NCBI GenBank assembly: GCA_028583405.1
Contig: CM053250.1
Coordinates: 40,066,347-40,130,346, forward strand
Length of the DNA stretch: 64,000 bases
Reading direction: 5' to 3'
Origin: Pogonophryne albipinna
Taxonomy: Eukaryota > Chordata > Actinopteri > Perciformes > Artedidraconidae
Shown here one piece after another: positions 40,353-54,638 of this stretch (position 1 is its first letter; the number at the start of each line of letters is the position of its first letter). Under the pieces are notes generated by a model. That model was not told the DNA's origin. It was given only the letters and a program-made list of their open reading frames with translations, and did not search any database. Position numbers and translations under genes: made by a program.

Positions 40353-40787
40353 CCCAGGAATATAGGGAGCGCTGAAATGCTGCACAGCTCTCTCCAAGGT
40401 CAGGATCGATCGCTCCGGCTGCATGCTGACTCAAAGTGTTTTTGAAAATACAGCGCTGGATCAAACTGAGGGGGTGGAGTAGAAGAGTGAGCAGGAGTGA
40501 TTTTGTTTCTCTGCCCTTCTGCTGCTGAGTCTGGTGGTTGGGGGGGGGGGGGGTTGGATATAATGCTGATGATAGTCACAAAGAAGAAGAACTGCCCAGA
40601 GCACTTTCTTCTCTAATCTCCTCTCCACTTGTCTACTACTTATATATCTCTTAAAGGGCCCATGTCATGCTTTTTTGGTTATTACCCGTCCCCTTGTGTG
40701 TTATGAACAAGCTGATCTCACCAGAATGCGTGACTCCACCACGACTCCTTAACACCGCATTGCATGGTGGAGTCACGAACTTTGCTA

Positions 40788-40961
40788 CATTTTTACATTA
40801 CATTGCATTTAGCTGACGCTTTTATCCAAAGCGACTTACAATAAGTACAATCGACCAGGAAGACACAACCTTGAAGAAAACAGAATCATATAAGTACATC
40901 AGGTTTCATAGAGCCAAACATGTAAGCCTACACATTTAGGAACAGAGATGGGGACACATTT
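40788..40961 (+). mobile_element. SINE-like insertion
   Basis: Contains agctgacgcttttatccaaa then gcgacttacaataag, the widespread fish SINE-type motif. Comparison with the inverted arm at 50440-50470 shows that this stretch is absent there, so it is a later insertion. A 34-bp stretch near its end is identical to 39480-39513. Confidence 0.7.
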
Positions 40962-41640
40962 ACGTGTCTGCACCACGCAAACAACCCCAATGTAAAGTGA
41001 ATGAGGCTCCTTTGTCGTGGTGCACACACGCATTTCTACAACGTCCAGCAGTGAGCTTTTATTCTATAAAATTATAAAAAATATTAAATCTACTTTATAG
41101 CTTGTAGTAACTCACGGGAGGCTTCTTTTATTTTATTTGTATTCATAATAAAAAAAAAATTCCGTCAGAATGTATTATGGTGCATTAGTTACGAATTTTT
41201 GTTCTCAAAAAACAGTGCATTGTGTGTAATACAACTGTGATTTTTATTAAATTAGTTAGTTTTTAAGGAAGGCCAGAGCTTCAGCTGTGTCAAATAGATT
41301 GTTCCCTTTAGTTAACGTTTTTTAAAAGAACATTATATTCCGATTTGATCATGTCCCCTTTATTGTATTACGGAGAGCAATGTGAGCGTCCATTCCCATT
41401 GGATAACGGAGGATTTCACACCCGGAAGTAAGTATTCTCTTTACTGTCGATTGATTTTACAGTGATATCTGCACTACTCATCAACTCAAAAACACCAGAT
41501 TATCCTTGTTAATTACACAACATTGATTGGTTTAAATTGTGTACAATGCTTTTGTATTTTTCCCCTTCTGAGTTTTTGGATGGCAGAAGACACTACACTA
41601 CCCAGAATCCTCAGCTATCGTTTGGGACTACACCATAGAG

Positions 41641-42850
41641 CAGGGCTATTCAACTTCATTAGCAAGTGGGCCAAATAGGAAAATCACTGGGGGTTTGTGG
41701 GCCACACAATACTTTGTCAAGGAATCACTACAAATAACTCTTGCTTACAGTAGTGTTAATAGATACTAATACATTAAATGAACTAGTCAAGTGCATCCCT
41801 TTTTTTTTTACTTTAATTGTATCAACATAAATCATTACAGAAAGCAACCAGTCCATAAAAAAGTAGGAAAGCTTCGGTTACAAGGCTTGACACAAAAGTG
41901 CAAAATGTTGCATCTTTAAAACTAAGGAGACATGAGGTTTTTCCCCCAACAGTTCCATGTCCACTAATGTACAAAACAAGATGAATATAATAAAACAGTA
42001 TTCATCACATTAACAGTAAGTAGCCCTGTTTATAATATCCTCAACACTTCCAAGCATACACAAGGTGCATTGAAGACAACACAAGTCCATAAAATGTAAT
42101 ACTAAATGCAAATAGAACATTGTAAAACAATAGCCATCAGACTCACAATAACATTCATATTTTGGAATTTTTTTTACAATTTTTGAAACAGTAAGTAGGC
42201 TTGTTTGAATGACCATAAAATGAATGACCATAAAAACAGATCTGCATACATACCATGAATCAGACTTCTGTCATGTTTAGCCTGTTTGAGTCAGTGAGAG
42301 AAATTACACTGCCTTGATTTCGCTATTTCAGCATAGTTTGGCTCATAAGTGGTAAGAGCAATCCTGAGACGAGCCGTGATTTGAGTTGTAGTGTCGCTTT
42401 ACGTTGTATTCTTTCATCACGGATATACTTTCGTTGCACAATAAACACACCGGTTTATTCATTCTGGAATTGGTGATTTTCCGAATCATCTTTACGTTTC
42501 TTGGGCTTGGAGAGAGACATCTTGAAGCTGTTGTTAACTAAAGTACTTTCTCTGTGGCCCGCGAACCTAATGTGTAACGTGAGTTTGACTGAGCCAATGA
42601 CAAGTGCGGACACAGTGCGGGTTTTTTTTTTTAATGAGCAGAGCGCGGCAGGCAGAATAATGAATTCAAAATCATTCAAATTAATGGAAAAACCAGCGTT
42701 TTCGCTGCATCGTCGGATTTAGTGTGATCAGACATTAGTTTTATTTATGCTATTACACATATGCCATTTCGATTTGCAGGCAACCTCTTGTGGGCCAGAA
42801 AAAAGTTCTGAAGGGCCTGATTCGGCCCGTGGGCCGCTAGTTGAATAGGC
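41641..42850 (-). mobile_element. hAT element (Charlie8/GTF2IRD2-like), nonautonomous
   Basis: Ends CAGGGCTATTCAACT and, inverted, GGCCTATTCAACT. On the minus strand at 42455-42519 the sequence MSLSKPKKRKDDSENHQFQN is the typical start of hAT transposases related to GTF2IRD2, followed at once by a stop, so the rest of the coding region is deleted. No clear target duplication was found. Confidence 0.65.
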
Positions 42851-43215
42851 CAGAGGCTTCTCAATACTCAAATGTCGACTCCTCGGTCCTCCGGTAGGGA
42901 CCCGGAAATGAATTTCAGCGCACCATTTTGAAGGACATCTCATTTCTCTAAATGCACACCGAGGATCGAGCGTCGAGGAGGCTCTCTGTAAGAGCTATAA
43001 CCGAGGATACACTAATGGGTCCTCCACGGCTCCTCCGCGGATGCATTTCCGGGAACGGTGGAGGCGTGACGCACGGCCGGACTTATCTCAGCCAATGACA
43101 GCTCTGCATGCATCCCCTGGATATTATTTTAGAAACTGCTTTCATCGCGTCGAGATGTTTCCAGAGAGAACAGCTGTGAGGTCCGTGCAGAAAGCAGAGC
43201 AGTGTGTATAATATA

Positions 43216-44820
43216 CAGTGGGGCAAAAAAGTATTTAGTCAGCCACCAATTGTGCAAGTTCTCCCACTTAAAAAGATGAGAGAGGCCTGTAATGTTCATC
43301 CTATGTACACTTCAACTATGAGAGACAGAATAGGGGGAAAGAATCCAGGAAATCACATTGTAGGATTTTTAATGAATGAATTGGTAAATTCCTCGGTAAA
43401 ATAAGTATTTGGTCACCTACAAACAAACAAGATTTCTGGCTCTCACAGACCTGTAAGTTCTTCTTTAAGAGTCTCCTCTGTCCTCCACTCGTTAACTGTA
43501 TTAATGGCACCTGTTTGAACTCGTTATCAGTATAAAAGACACCTGTCCACAACCTCAAACAGTCACACTCCAAACTCCACTATGGCCAAGACCAAAGAGC
43601 TGTCAAAGGACACCAGAAACAAAATTGTAGACCTGTACCAGGCTGGGAAGACTGAATCTGCAATAGGTAAGCAGCTTGATGTGAAGAAATCAACTGTGGG
43701 AGCAATTATTAGAAAATGGAAGACATACAAGACCACTGATAATCTCCCTCGATCTGGGGCTCCATGCAAGATCTCACCCCGTGGGGTCAAAATAATCACA
43801 AGAACGGTGAGCAAAAACCCCAGAACCACTCGGGGGGACCTAGTCAATGACCTGCAGAGAGCTGGGACCAAAGTAACAAAGGCTACCATCAGTAACACAC
43901 TACACCGCCAGGGACTCAAATCCTGCAGTGCCAGACGTGTCCCCCTGCTTAAGCCAGTACATGTCCAGGCCCGTCTGAAGTTGGCTAGAGAGCATTTAGA
44001 TGATCCAGAAGAGGATTGGGAGAATGTCATATGGTCAGATGAAACCAAAATATAACTTTTTGGTAAAAATTCAACTAGACGTGTTTGGAGGAGAAAGAAT
44101 GCTGAGTTGCATCCAAAGAACACCATGCCTACTGTGAAACATGGGGGTGGAAACATCATGCTTTGGGGCTGTTTTTCTGCAAAGGGACCAGGACGACTGA
44201 TCCATGTAAAGGAAAGAATAAATGGGGCCATGTATCGTGAGATTTTGAGTGACAACCTCCTTCCATCAGCAAGGGCATTGAAGATGAACCGTGGCTGGGT
44301 CTTTCAGCATGACAATGATCCCAAACACACCGCCCGGGCAACAAAGGAGTGGCTTCGTAAGAAGCATTTCAAGGTCCTGGAGTGGCCTAGCCAGTCTCCA
44401 GATCTCAACCCCATAGAAAATCTTTGGAGGGAGTTGAAAGTCCGTGTTGCCCAGCGACAGCCCCAAAACATCACTGCTCTAGAGGAAATCTGCATGGAGG
44501 AATGGGCCAAAATACCAGCAACAGTGTGTGAAAACCTTGTGAAGACTTACAGAAAACGTTTGACCTCTGTCATTGCCAACAAAGGGTATATAACAAAGTA
44601 TTGAGATGAACTTTTGTTATTGACCAAATACTTATTTTCCACCATAATTTGCAAATAAATTCTTTAAAAATCAGACAATGTGATTTCCTGGATTCTTTCC
44701 CCCCATTCTGTCTCTCATAGTTGAAGTGTACCTAGGATGAAAATTACAGGCCTCTCTCATCTTTTTAAGTGGGAGAACTTGCACAATTGGTGGCTGACTA
44801 AATACCTTTTTGCCCCACTG
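43216..44820 (+). mobile_element. Tc1-type transposon, nearly intact
   Basis: 1,605 bp between TA dinucleotides (43214-43215 and 44821-44822). Starts CAGTGGGGCAAAAAAGTATT and ends with the matching inverse. The inverted ends extend about 200 bp each, with a second repeat (AAGTATTTGGTCA) at their inner edge. It is inserted in the arm of a larger repeat element. Confidence 0.97.
43582..44604 (+). pseudogene. Tc1 transposase with one nonsense codon
   Basis: A 340-codon frame from [20 protein letters not shown] to the stop at 44602-44604, the usual length for Tc1 transposases. It has the paired helix-turn-helix DNA-binding region ([18 protein letters not shown]), then the DDE catalytic core with D153 (WSDETK), D244 ([11 protein letters not shown]) and E279 ([11 protein letters not shown]), the same positions as in other fish Tc1 transposases. 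A TAA at 44053-44055 (codon 158) interrupts it just after the first catalytic Asp. No frameshift was seen. Such an intact frame suggests a recent insertion. Confidence 0.95.
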
Positions 44821-44837
44821 TATATCATTCAGTATAA

Positions 44838-44964
<127 letters not shown>

Positions 44965-45269
44965 AGTGTGTAGGTGTGTGTGTTGTACAGTATATGCGGC
45001 GGACAGACAGGTCTCAGTTGGTTTGGTGTCCTCTGCTTACTTGTAATACTTGTAATTTGTATTCCCCATTTCAGCGACCAGAGAGAGGGGGGGGATATAT
45101 CCAGTCTCTGATTGTGTTACGTTATTATGAGAGTGCTCTCATACTTTAAATTGTATATATTTATATAAATATATTTGTGTGGGTGTCCGCATCTGTAGCC
45201 TGTTATTGTCTCATTATACCGCACTCTCAATGAATTCAAAGTAAATATGTGTCCTTACCCCCCCCCCTC

Positions 45270-45605
45270 CCCACCCCCCTTAGGTCGCAGGCTCCTCCAA
45301 CAGTGCAACACAATAGAACAGATACACAGACATTTTTTTTGACGTAGTGCAATAAGAGTCTATATACAAGTGATTGGAATATGATATATTCGATAAATAA
45401 TTTCTAAGTAGCAGCCAGATGAATGTTATGGATGTTGTTTCTAAATTCAGGTGTTTAATAATCTTATAGCCTGTGGGATGAAGCTGTCTCTGTGTCTGGT
45501 GGTTTTAGTCCTGATGCTGCAGTACCGCCTGCCAAACGGCAGCAGACAGAACAGTTTGTGACTGGGATGATGGGGGTCTTTTATAATCCTGAGGGCTTAC
45601 TTTAA
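45270..45605 (+). repeat. Dispersed fish repeat of unknown class
   Basis: The wording tagcctgtgggatgaagctg, ctgatgctgcagtaccgcct and gccaaacggcagcagacaga is found across fish genomes. The strand is arbitrary and no ends were resolved. Confidence 0.45.
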
Positions 45606-46500
45606 GGTTAACCTGGTATTTTTACTCCACTACATTTATTTGAGTTACTTTGCAGATTCTGATTAATGATGTGAAATATAAACAACCCTTAAATCAGACT
45701 TTAGTTACACCTGAGTAAAATTCAGGAAAGGTGATTATCAAGTGCCAACAATCAGGAGAGATATTTGATAGTTGGTGCTTGAGAAGACTAAACATTTATC
45801 TGCAGATCCTTATAAAGTATATTCATTACTCGTTATTCTCTACTAATAGTTAATTAAAGACTGTATATAATTGCTATTTTGCACATCCCTTTCAAGATTT
45901 CAAGATTTTCTAAGGTTTATTGACATATCATATTATACACAAACGGTGTAGTTATGCAATGAATGAAAAACTTTGTGCATACCTCCAGCAATGTTAACTA
46001 TGTTGAAGCACTTATTTTAACTGATATTATACATATGTATTATACTCTTATCTAGACATATTGATAGATGTCTTGTAATGCACTGTTGAGGAACCTGCGA
46101 CCCAAGTTCTTCATCTTCGGCCTTGTCAGGTATTGAACAATCAATAAATAAAGAACACAGAATTATTAAATATAAAACACAGAATTTGTGTGATTATACT
46201 AAATGATTTACAAATAAACACCACTGCATATTTACAACTGTTACACATGCTGATGTAACGCAAATGTTTCCAACTTGGGATCAATAAAGTATATCTTATC
46301 TTAAGCTGATCGATGGCTACTGCCATATTTGCAAAATGTGCCTCTGAACCTTGACAAGTGCATGTTTCAGGCTTATCAATGAACAACAGGAGGGGTCACA
46401 AACATAAGACCAGCTGCTAAATAAAGCTCTTCTGACCTTAGCTGGCATGTGGGTAATGCTGCCCATTATGGGCACAAGCAATTTTCACCCATTTATTAAT
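45606..46500. other. Unassigned sequence
   Basis: AT-rich, no coding exon. At 46270-46300 the phrase gggatcaataaagtatatct resembles the 3' end of a LINE/SINE. Confidence 0.35.
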
Positions 46501-47640
46501 TATATGTTTTACATTTGAGTGTTTCCTATCCCCTAAACCTCCAGGGATGTACACAGTTTAATACTGGCAACTTCTTATTATGGGAAATACGAAAACGTCT
46601 TTTAAAACTACAACTCCCAGTAGAGGAGTTCTGGGGAGGGGGGGACGGGGTGGACCCGTTCAAATCCAGTTTTGGACAGTCTGCCGTGGTTCCATCCCAT
46701 TTCAAGTGCTGTTCGACGCTCGGCACACTCTCCAATCACAGAGCTTGAGGACTATCACGGGGTTTGTCAAGCGAAGCGGAGAGAATACTTACTTCCGGGT
46801 GTAATATTCTGTAAAGCAAATGAGCTGCTCCGACCCTCGGTCCTGACAGACTCCAACTTGTGTTTATTAATCAACAAATAAATAAACACAAGGATAATGA
46901 TGTGTTATTGTTGAGTAAATGGAGAATTGCACAGGGGAAAATAACGTATCTATGCCACAATTTTAGATGCGGATTTTGTTAAACTAATATGTTTGCGCTG
47001 TGGACCAACACTATACATTGACGGGGAAGGGGGTAGCAATAAAGATAACACCATTAAACAGTTACACAACATAACAGAAATAATATCGATAGCAGCGTCC
47101 CTAGCAACCACCTTGGAGACAATGAAAACGTTGTATGGACGCAATTTCCTGAAGTAATCTTCGTAATAACTAGCAAACTAAAGATCATGTACATCCACTG
47201 CACACATAATCTGAAATAACAACTCATATTTCTCGCATCAAATGACATCAAAACGCATTTTAATGGCCAAACTAACTTTAAAATAGGTATTTTCCACCGA
47301 GAATAAAACGAAGTTCGGCCATGTTTTTTTTTCTGCAGGGAGAAATTTGAAGATCACGTGACAAGAGAGGTTTCTCAATACTTAAATTTCCCCTCCTCAA
47401 CTCCTATCCTCGACTCCTATCCTCGAGACTTAGTCCCGCCCACAGGAGATGCGAGCGGAGGACTGAGGAGGGGAACCGAGGAGAGAGGAGGGGAAGCAGC
47501 AGGCGGTTAGAGAAATGAGAACTCCTCTCCTCTGAGCGGTCATTTTAAAGAGACGTCCATTAATGATGACAGGAGGCACAGCAGCCCTCTGTCTGATGGA
47601 CAGATGTGTTCATGATGACTTATATATTTACTTTGATTCA
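46501..47640. other. Centre of the inverted-repeat region, no gene
   Basis: 46790-46815 repeats gaatacttacttccgggtgt, found also at 49997-50018 and inverted at 41403-41425. 47367 onward shows a GAGGTTTCTCAATACTTAAA terminus of the same family as 42853. Short open frames here have no recognisable domains. Confidence 0.4.
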
Positions 47641-47925
47641 TTCACAGTGCGGTATAATGAGACAATAACAGGCTACAGATGCGGACATATACACATATAT
47701 ATATTTATATAAATATATACAATTTCAGAATCAAACAAGTATGAGAGCACTCTCATAATAACGTAACACTATCAGAGACTGGATATACCCCCCCCCCCCC
47801 CCCCTCTCTCTGGTCGCTGAAATGGGGAATTGAAATTACGGGCCAAAGGTTGTACAAGTATTAAAAGTAAGCATAGGACACCAAACCAACTGAGACCCGT
47901 CTGTCCGCTGCATCTACGCACTGTA

Positions 47926-49370
<1,445 letters not shown>

Positions 49371-51230
49371 CCCCCAGGAAGTGCGCCGGACTCAGATGAA
49401 AATATTCGTGCTGGCCAAACGGCGGTACTACACTTCCGTTTGGTTGCCAGGCCCGGAAACACTTTTTCCCATTGACTTACATGGGGAAAGAATGGTCTGT
49501 AACTCGTTGGATAATTTATTTTAAACTAAATAAACTACCCAGTATGAACACTTGTATAGCCCTTATTAAAAACATTCGTTCCTCAAGTTGTAAAAATGTG
49601 CTAATAACGTTATTCTGAGAGTTATTTCCCTCTGCATTATGAACGCGCATCTAACCCACGGGACCGCGCCGCCCGGCACGTTCATGTTACGTGTCCCGAC
49701 CAATCAGAGCACACTGTGCTCACAGGGAGGGTGGGGGCTGGAGCTATTGGAGCTACAACGAGCCGTTAAAGGGAGAGAGTGAAATTCAGTGAATACACGT
49801 AGTTTACAGAGATGCTGTTTGAGAAACCAATGTGAGTTGCGTTTATCTTTACCCATGGATGCACAATAAGAACGGACCCATATCGTCTTACTGCCATCCC
49901 ACGGAGCTGTAATAATGGATATATTGCAAGGATAATCTGGTGTTTTTGAGTTGATGAGTAGTGCAGATATCACTGTAAAATCAATCGACAGTAAAGAGAA
50001 TACTTACTTCCGGGTGTAAAATCCTCCGTTATCCAATGGGAATGGACGCTCGTAATACAATAAAGGGGACATGATCAAATAGGAATATAATTATCTGTTA
50101 AATAACGTTAACTAAAGGGAACAATCTATTTGACACAGCTGAAGCTCTGGCCTTCCTTAAAAACGAATTTAATAAAAATCACAGTTGTATTACACACAAT
50201 GCACTGTTTTTTGAGAACAACAATTCGTAACTAATGTAATTTTTACATTCTGACAAAAAATTTAAATTATTATGAATACAAATAAAATAAAAGAAGCCTC
50301 CTGTGAGTTACGACAAGCTATAAAGTAGATTTGAAAAACGTTTTATAGAATAAAAGCTCACTGCTGGACGTTGTAGAAATGCGTGTGTGCACCACGACAA
50401 AGGAGCCTCGTTCACTTTACATTGGCGTTGTTTGCGTGGTGAAGACACGTACATGTAGCAAAGTTTGTGACTCCACCACGCAATGCGGTGTTAAGGAGTC
50501 GTGGTGGAGTCACGCATTCTGGTGAGATCAGGTTGGTTATGAAGGTTTTTCTGCATGTAAACGGTCTGCAGAGTCACAAACCCTCAAAGTACACCCTGTA
50601 GGGAGTAAAACTCTAACACAGAGAAGACCTGTCTATGCTGCCCCAGAACGCCTCGTTGGAGATTTCTCATTTTCCATTGTTTTCTTCCTGGGTACAGTGA
50701 CGTGTGAACACCCAAATCAACAACAAACCACCGGATTGGCCCAAATGGACCAATCCGCGGAGCACCTCACACACTAGGATCCCACTAACAGGGAGTCCCC
50801 ATTGACTTGCATAGAGCTCCCTGAACGTTGGTAATAGACGAGTTGGGATGGTGGAGAAATGCTCTCCGCAGACCCATTCTCACAGCGTTATAAACCTTTT
50901 TCTCAATATCAAGCCACACTTATTGTTTTTACTTCGGCTGTGAGTGTTTGTGTGTGCTCAGGATGAGTTTAGCTTGTTCTCGCTGTATCGCCGACCCGGA
51001 AACCTGTCCGCTCCTTGCAGCAGCAACAACCAGAGCACACTGGGCTCACAGGGGGGGGGGGGGGCAGGAGCTCCAACAGGCCGTTTAGGACAGAGAGTGA
51101 ATACACATACTATACAGAGATGCTGTATGAGAAACCAATGTGAGTTTGGAAAATTGCACAATATACATATATTCTAGTAGACCTCAACAATGGAAATATG
51201 ATCAGTAGAAATGGCCATGACATGGAACCT
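49371..51230. repeat. Right arm of the TTAA-flanked composite
   Basis: 49710-50560 mirrors 40690-41620. 49690-49840 and 51015-51150 are direct relatives (agagcacactg, gagatgctgt, gagaaaccaatgtgagt). A run of 14 G lies near 51052. No gene was seen. Confidence 0.6.
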
Positions 51231-51234
51231 TTAA

Positions 51235-51975
51235 TATTTCCTCCCTACTTCTTACTATCTCCCGCACCTTCCTTGTTTATCCTGCTGTCTCCCCTGATTT
51301 CCTCTCTTGTACTCCCCCCCCCTTCTTCTGCTCTGTTTTTTTTCTCTCCTGTTCTCTGTTATCTTTGTCTTTATATTAATGGGGGAAGTAAATGGGGGCA
51401 GTGTTTCACACCATCAGTTGACAATCTCTCACACAAACGTATGCAGTTTAATTCAAGTTCTATCCACACTGATGAGAGGCGTCACTGCAGCAGAGTGAGA
51501 CTGTTCAATGTGAACATGTTAAAAAGTTAAATAGTAAAGTTTTGGAAGCAATGCGTGGGTTTGGGAGAGACTGGAGTCGTGTAAGAGTCTGTACAATTTG
51601 TATTCATCCACAATGGAGGCCAACATTTTCTTTTAGTATGTAAGGGAACACATGGTGAGTGATGGAGATAGAAACCGATCATTTTGTTGGACAATGTGTT
51701 TAATCTCCTCGCCCTTCCCTCTTTACTCCTCCCCCTCTTTGGATCTGTGTTCTCCTATCAACTCCAAATATTTTTCCCTCACTTGCTCTACTCAAAGACC
51801 CCATAGACTGCAAACCTTGAGATGTGACTCTCTCACACCCTGCACATAACAGAGCCTTCAAACAGCTACAGTTGGCAGTACACACAGATTTATAGCATCC
51901 CCACTGCCCATTAGCTAATTACTGCAGCAGTCATTTGGGGATTAACTGAGATTCAGGAAATCATTGACTGCCAGA
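51235..51975. other. Unassigned sequence
   Basis: C/T-rich stretch (51235-51370) and unremarkable sequence. No exon or repeat family was recognised. Confidence 0.4.
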
Positions 51976-51981
51976 GTGTGT

Positions 51982-52067
<86 letters not shown>
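51976..52067 (+). repeat. TG microsatellite
   Basis: About 45 TG units with one early TA interruption. Confidence 0.95.
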
Positions 52068-52069
<2 letters not shown>

Positions 52070-52792
52070 AAAGAGCTCAGTTTATAACTCGAACCCTGAT
52101 TACAGGTATAAGAATGTAATTCATTATTACGTTACTTATTTGCTATCATGGCTGAAAATAAAAATGTCATTGAGCACCTCGAGGGCTCCCGAGGGGTGTG
52201 TGTGCTCTCCCCTATGTAGTATATAGTGCCGCGCACATATACTATCAGGACGTTACTGATGTGGTGCGGCCGCGGAGTGATACTGTATGTATGCAAGCCC
52301 GCATCTATGTACTCATGGAAAGGTCTACGGATACCTTTATTACTCTCCATGACCTGCGGTCAACTATATAGCATAAAGGACTATTACACCCTAAAACAAC
52401 AGATACAGGAAAAGTTTCTTCCTTCAGTAGTCAGTAGTCACCTTTATAAATAAAGTGTTAGGTAGTAACCCTCCAACACTAAGCACCCTCTTTACCACTT
52501 CAAGTCATAGGTATATACAGTTTTATAGATTCAATAAACAGCGGTTCTTTACATGCACGGTACCGTAACCAGTGGCACACTAGGAATAAGGTTGCAAAAT
52601 ATGTTACCAATTGCCAGAATGCGTCACCCGTTACCTGCAGAAGGAAGCCATGCACGCATCGCAGCGCTGAAGGATAATCTAGGGCCCGCTCTCTTTAACT
52701 CCAGTCGACTTTCTGCTGCTTTCCTACGTGGTGAAACGAGGACCAGCTGCTGTGTTCAGAGGCGTTTCTATATGTACAAAAGTGTTGGGGCA
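52068..52792. other. Unassigned sequence
   Basis: No recognisable gene or repeat. Confidence 0.4.
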
Positions 52793-52821
52793 CTTAGGGC
52801 CCATTCACACCAGCCTTTTAT

Positions 52822-54024
52822 TGTCACGATCTGTCTGTGTTGTGTTTTGTCTTGTTTAGATCTGTCTTTGGTTTCCTGTCTGTGGGTCCTTCTCACTTTG
52901 GTTAAATGGATTCCTTGCGTCCCTCACTTGCGTCGTTTCCCTGTGACTAGTCCCTCCCACCAGGGAAGCATGGAGGGACGCAAGGAAACCACGAGAAGCA
53001 GGGAAATGAGTTTTAAGAGCAATGGGACGTCCTTTCCTCCAGAGCGTCCGTTTGTGATGACGCCGCACAGCGGATCGTCTGACAGCAGCTCTGTCCCCGT
53101 TATTTCCACAAACACCCCCGCCTCTGTTAGTACACATTTACTGACACAAACATTTGTATCATCTGTTGTAGACCCAAATAAATCAAATAAGAACTCATTC
53201 TCAAAAAAGATAAACGCCATTCTTAAAATGTATAAACAAACAATAGTTTGATTAATATTGATTAGAGTGCACAATAGAAATAAAATAATTGAGGGAAGAA
53301 AAAGACAATAAATGAAAATGTAAAATGAAAAAAGCGATCCTGAAAATGTTTCCAAAAAATGAATAAAATGATTTTTGACCACTTTGTTGTTCCGATATAT
53401 CACATATTTGTAACTAAATGATACATTAATTGAAACAAAACACGGTATAAACTGAGGAGTGACTCCCGTGAGTTTCATGTATTTTCTTCACTCCGCTGGG
53501 AAACTGCTCTCATGTCAAGAAGCATCAGATCAGTGAGCGATACACAGTAAGGGGGGCGGGGCGAGAGTCTGAGGATTTCATCGAAGGATGGTCTGGTGGT
53601 TCCTCGATTATAGCTCCTCCATTATCGCTCCTCCGGAAAAAATAAGGCCATTGGGACGCTACTCAAGATGGCGCAGACAAATCAACTTCCGGTGAGACCG
53701 AGACCGAGGAGCAAGGAAATGAAAAATAAGAGAAGTGAGAAAGGGCCTGTGTGTTCCCTCCTACCTGTTCCCTCCTACCTGTTTTCCTGATTGTGTTCAA
53801 CTGGTGCCCCTGTGTTTTCTCTTCCCTCCTCACCTGTCTCTTGTTTCCTTGATTAGACCTGTGTGTATTTTAGTTTGGGTTTTTCTGTCTGTCTTTGTTA
53901 GATCGTTGTTTGTCTGTGACTGTGTTCACAGGGTAGAGTTCTGTTTTGTCACCTAAACCTTGAAATAAAGGTATTTTTCTGTTCAATCTGCATTTGGGTC
54001 CTGCCTGCTTCACTCACCCTAACA
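52822..54024 (+). mobile_element. LTR-like sequence with an internal insertion
   Basis: Starts TGTCACGATCTGTCTG and breaks at about 52910. LTR wording resumes at about 53745 and ends near 54024 (cctgcatttgggtcctgcct, then tcaccctaacag) after an AATAAA signal at about 53964. The insertion begins with a perfect 15-bp inverted repeat (52911-52925 and 52973-52987, arm ttccttgcgtccctc). Low-complexity frames inside it are not genes. Confidence 0.5.
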
Positions 54025-54065
54025 GAACGATCTAACCAAAGATCGGCCTAGCAGATTCATTTGAG

Positions 54066-54638
54066 GTGGATTTACTCAATTTTACTTTTTCATTGGCTTT
54101 CTGCTATGGTAGGTGGAGGGGAGCGTCCAGTGTTCTGCAGAAAGAGGCTGCTCTGGCAGTGGATCCATGTTTAGTGAAGTTCTTACCTGACTGGATTTTG
54201 GACTTCCTGTCGACATGTGATTCCCAGCCTGCTAGCCCCAGGCATGCTAGCCCCCTGCCTCCCAATTCCCAACCTGACACCATACGTCTCGGTGTGTTCC
54301 GTCTGGAGTCAACCCCTGCTTCTTCCCCATTTCCTGCTCCTGTCCAGGAGCCGTTCTCGGGTACTCGCCTGGCTTTTGGAGGTCCACGGAGCCTCCAAAA
54401 GGCTCCTAAGAGAAGGTGTCGCAAGTCCAGGCTAGCAGCCCGAGCCCCAGAAGCCATGCTTTTCCAGTACAGGCCCCAGCACCCATGGTTCCGGCTCCAT
54501 TACCGGCCCACACAGCCATGGTTCCGGCTCCAGTACCGGCCCACACAGCCATGGTTACGGCTCCAGAACCAGCCCACACAGCCATGGTTCCAGCCCCAGT
54601 TCTGTCCCCAGCAGCCATGGTTCCAGCCCCAGTTCTGA
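54066..54638 (+). CDS. LTR-element frame, leader plus repeat protein
   Basis: 190-codon frame directly downstream of the LTR-like sequence. The first part is non-repetitive (FSLAFCYGRWRGASSVLQKE, FLPDWILDFLST, TIRLGVFRLEST). It then runs into the 30-bp minisatellite as a proline/tryptophan/glutamine-rich tail (QPWFRLQYRPTQPWLRLQ type). I recognise the leader only as a sequence common beside fish gypsy-type LTRs. It may be a worn gag or an unrelated element protein. The frame ends inside the repeats, where the neighbouring frame 54416-56245 takes over. Confidence 0.4.
   Translation: MDLLNFTFSLAFCYGRWRGASSVLQKEAALAVDPCLVKFLPDWILDFLSTCDSQPASPRHASPLPPNSQPDTIRLGVFRLESTPASSPFPAPVQEPFSGTRLAFGGPRSLQKAPKRRCRKSRLAARAPEAMLFQYRPQHPWFRLHYRPTQPWFRLQYRPTQPWLRLQNQPTQPWFQPQFCPQQPWFQPQF

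Noticed and set aside
43563..44255. 230-codon minus-strand frame
   Set aside because: Antisense of the Tc1 transposase.
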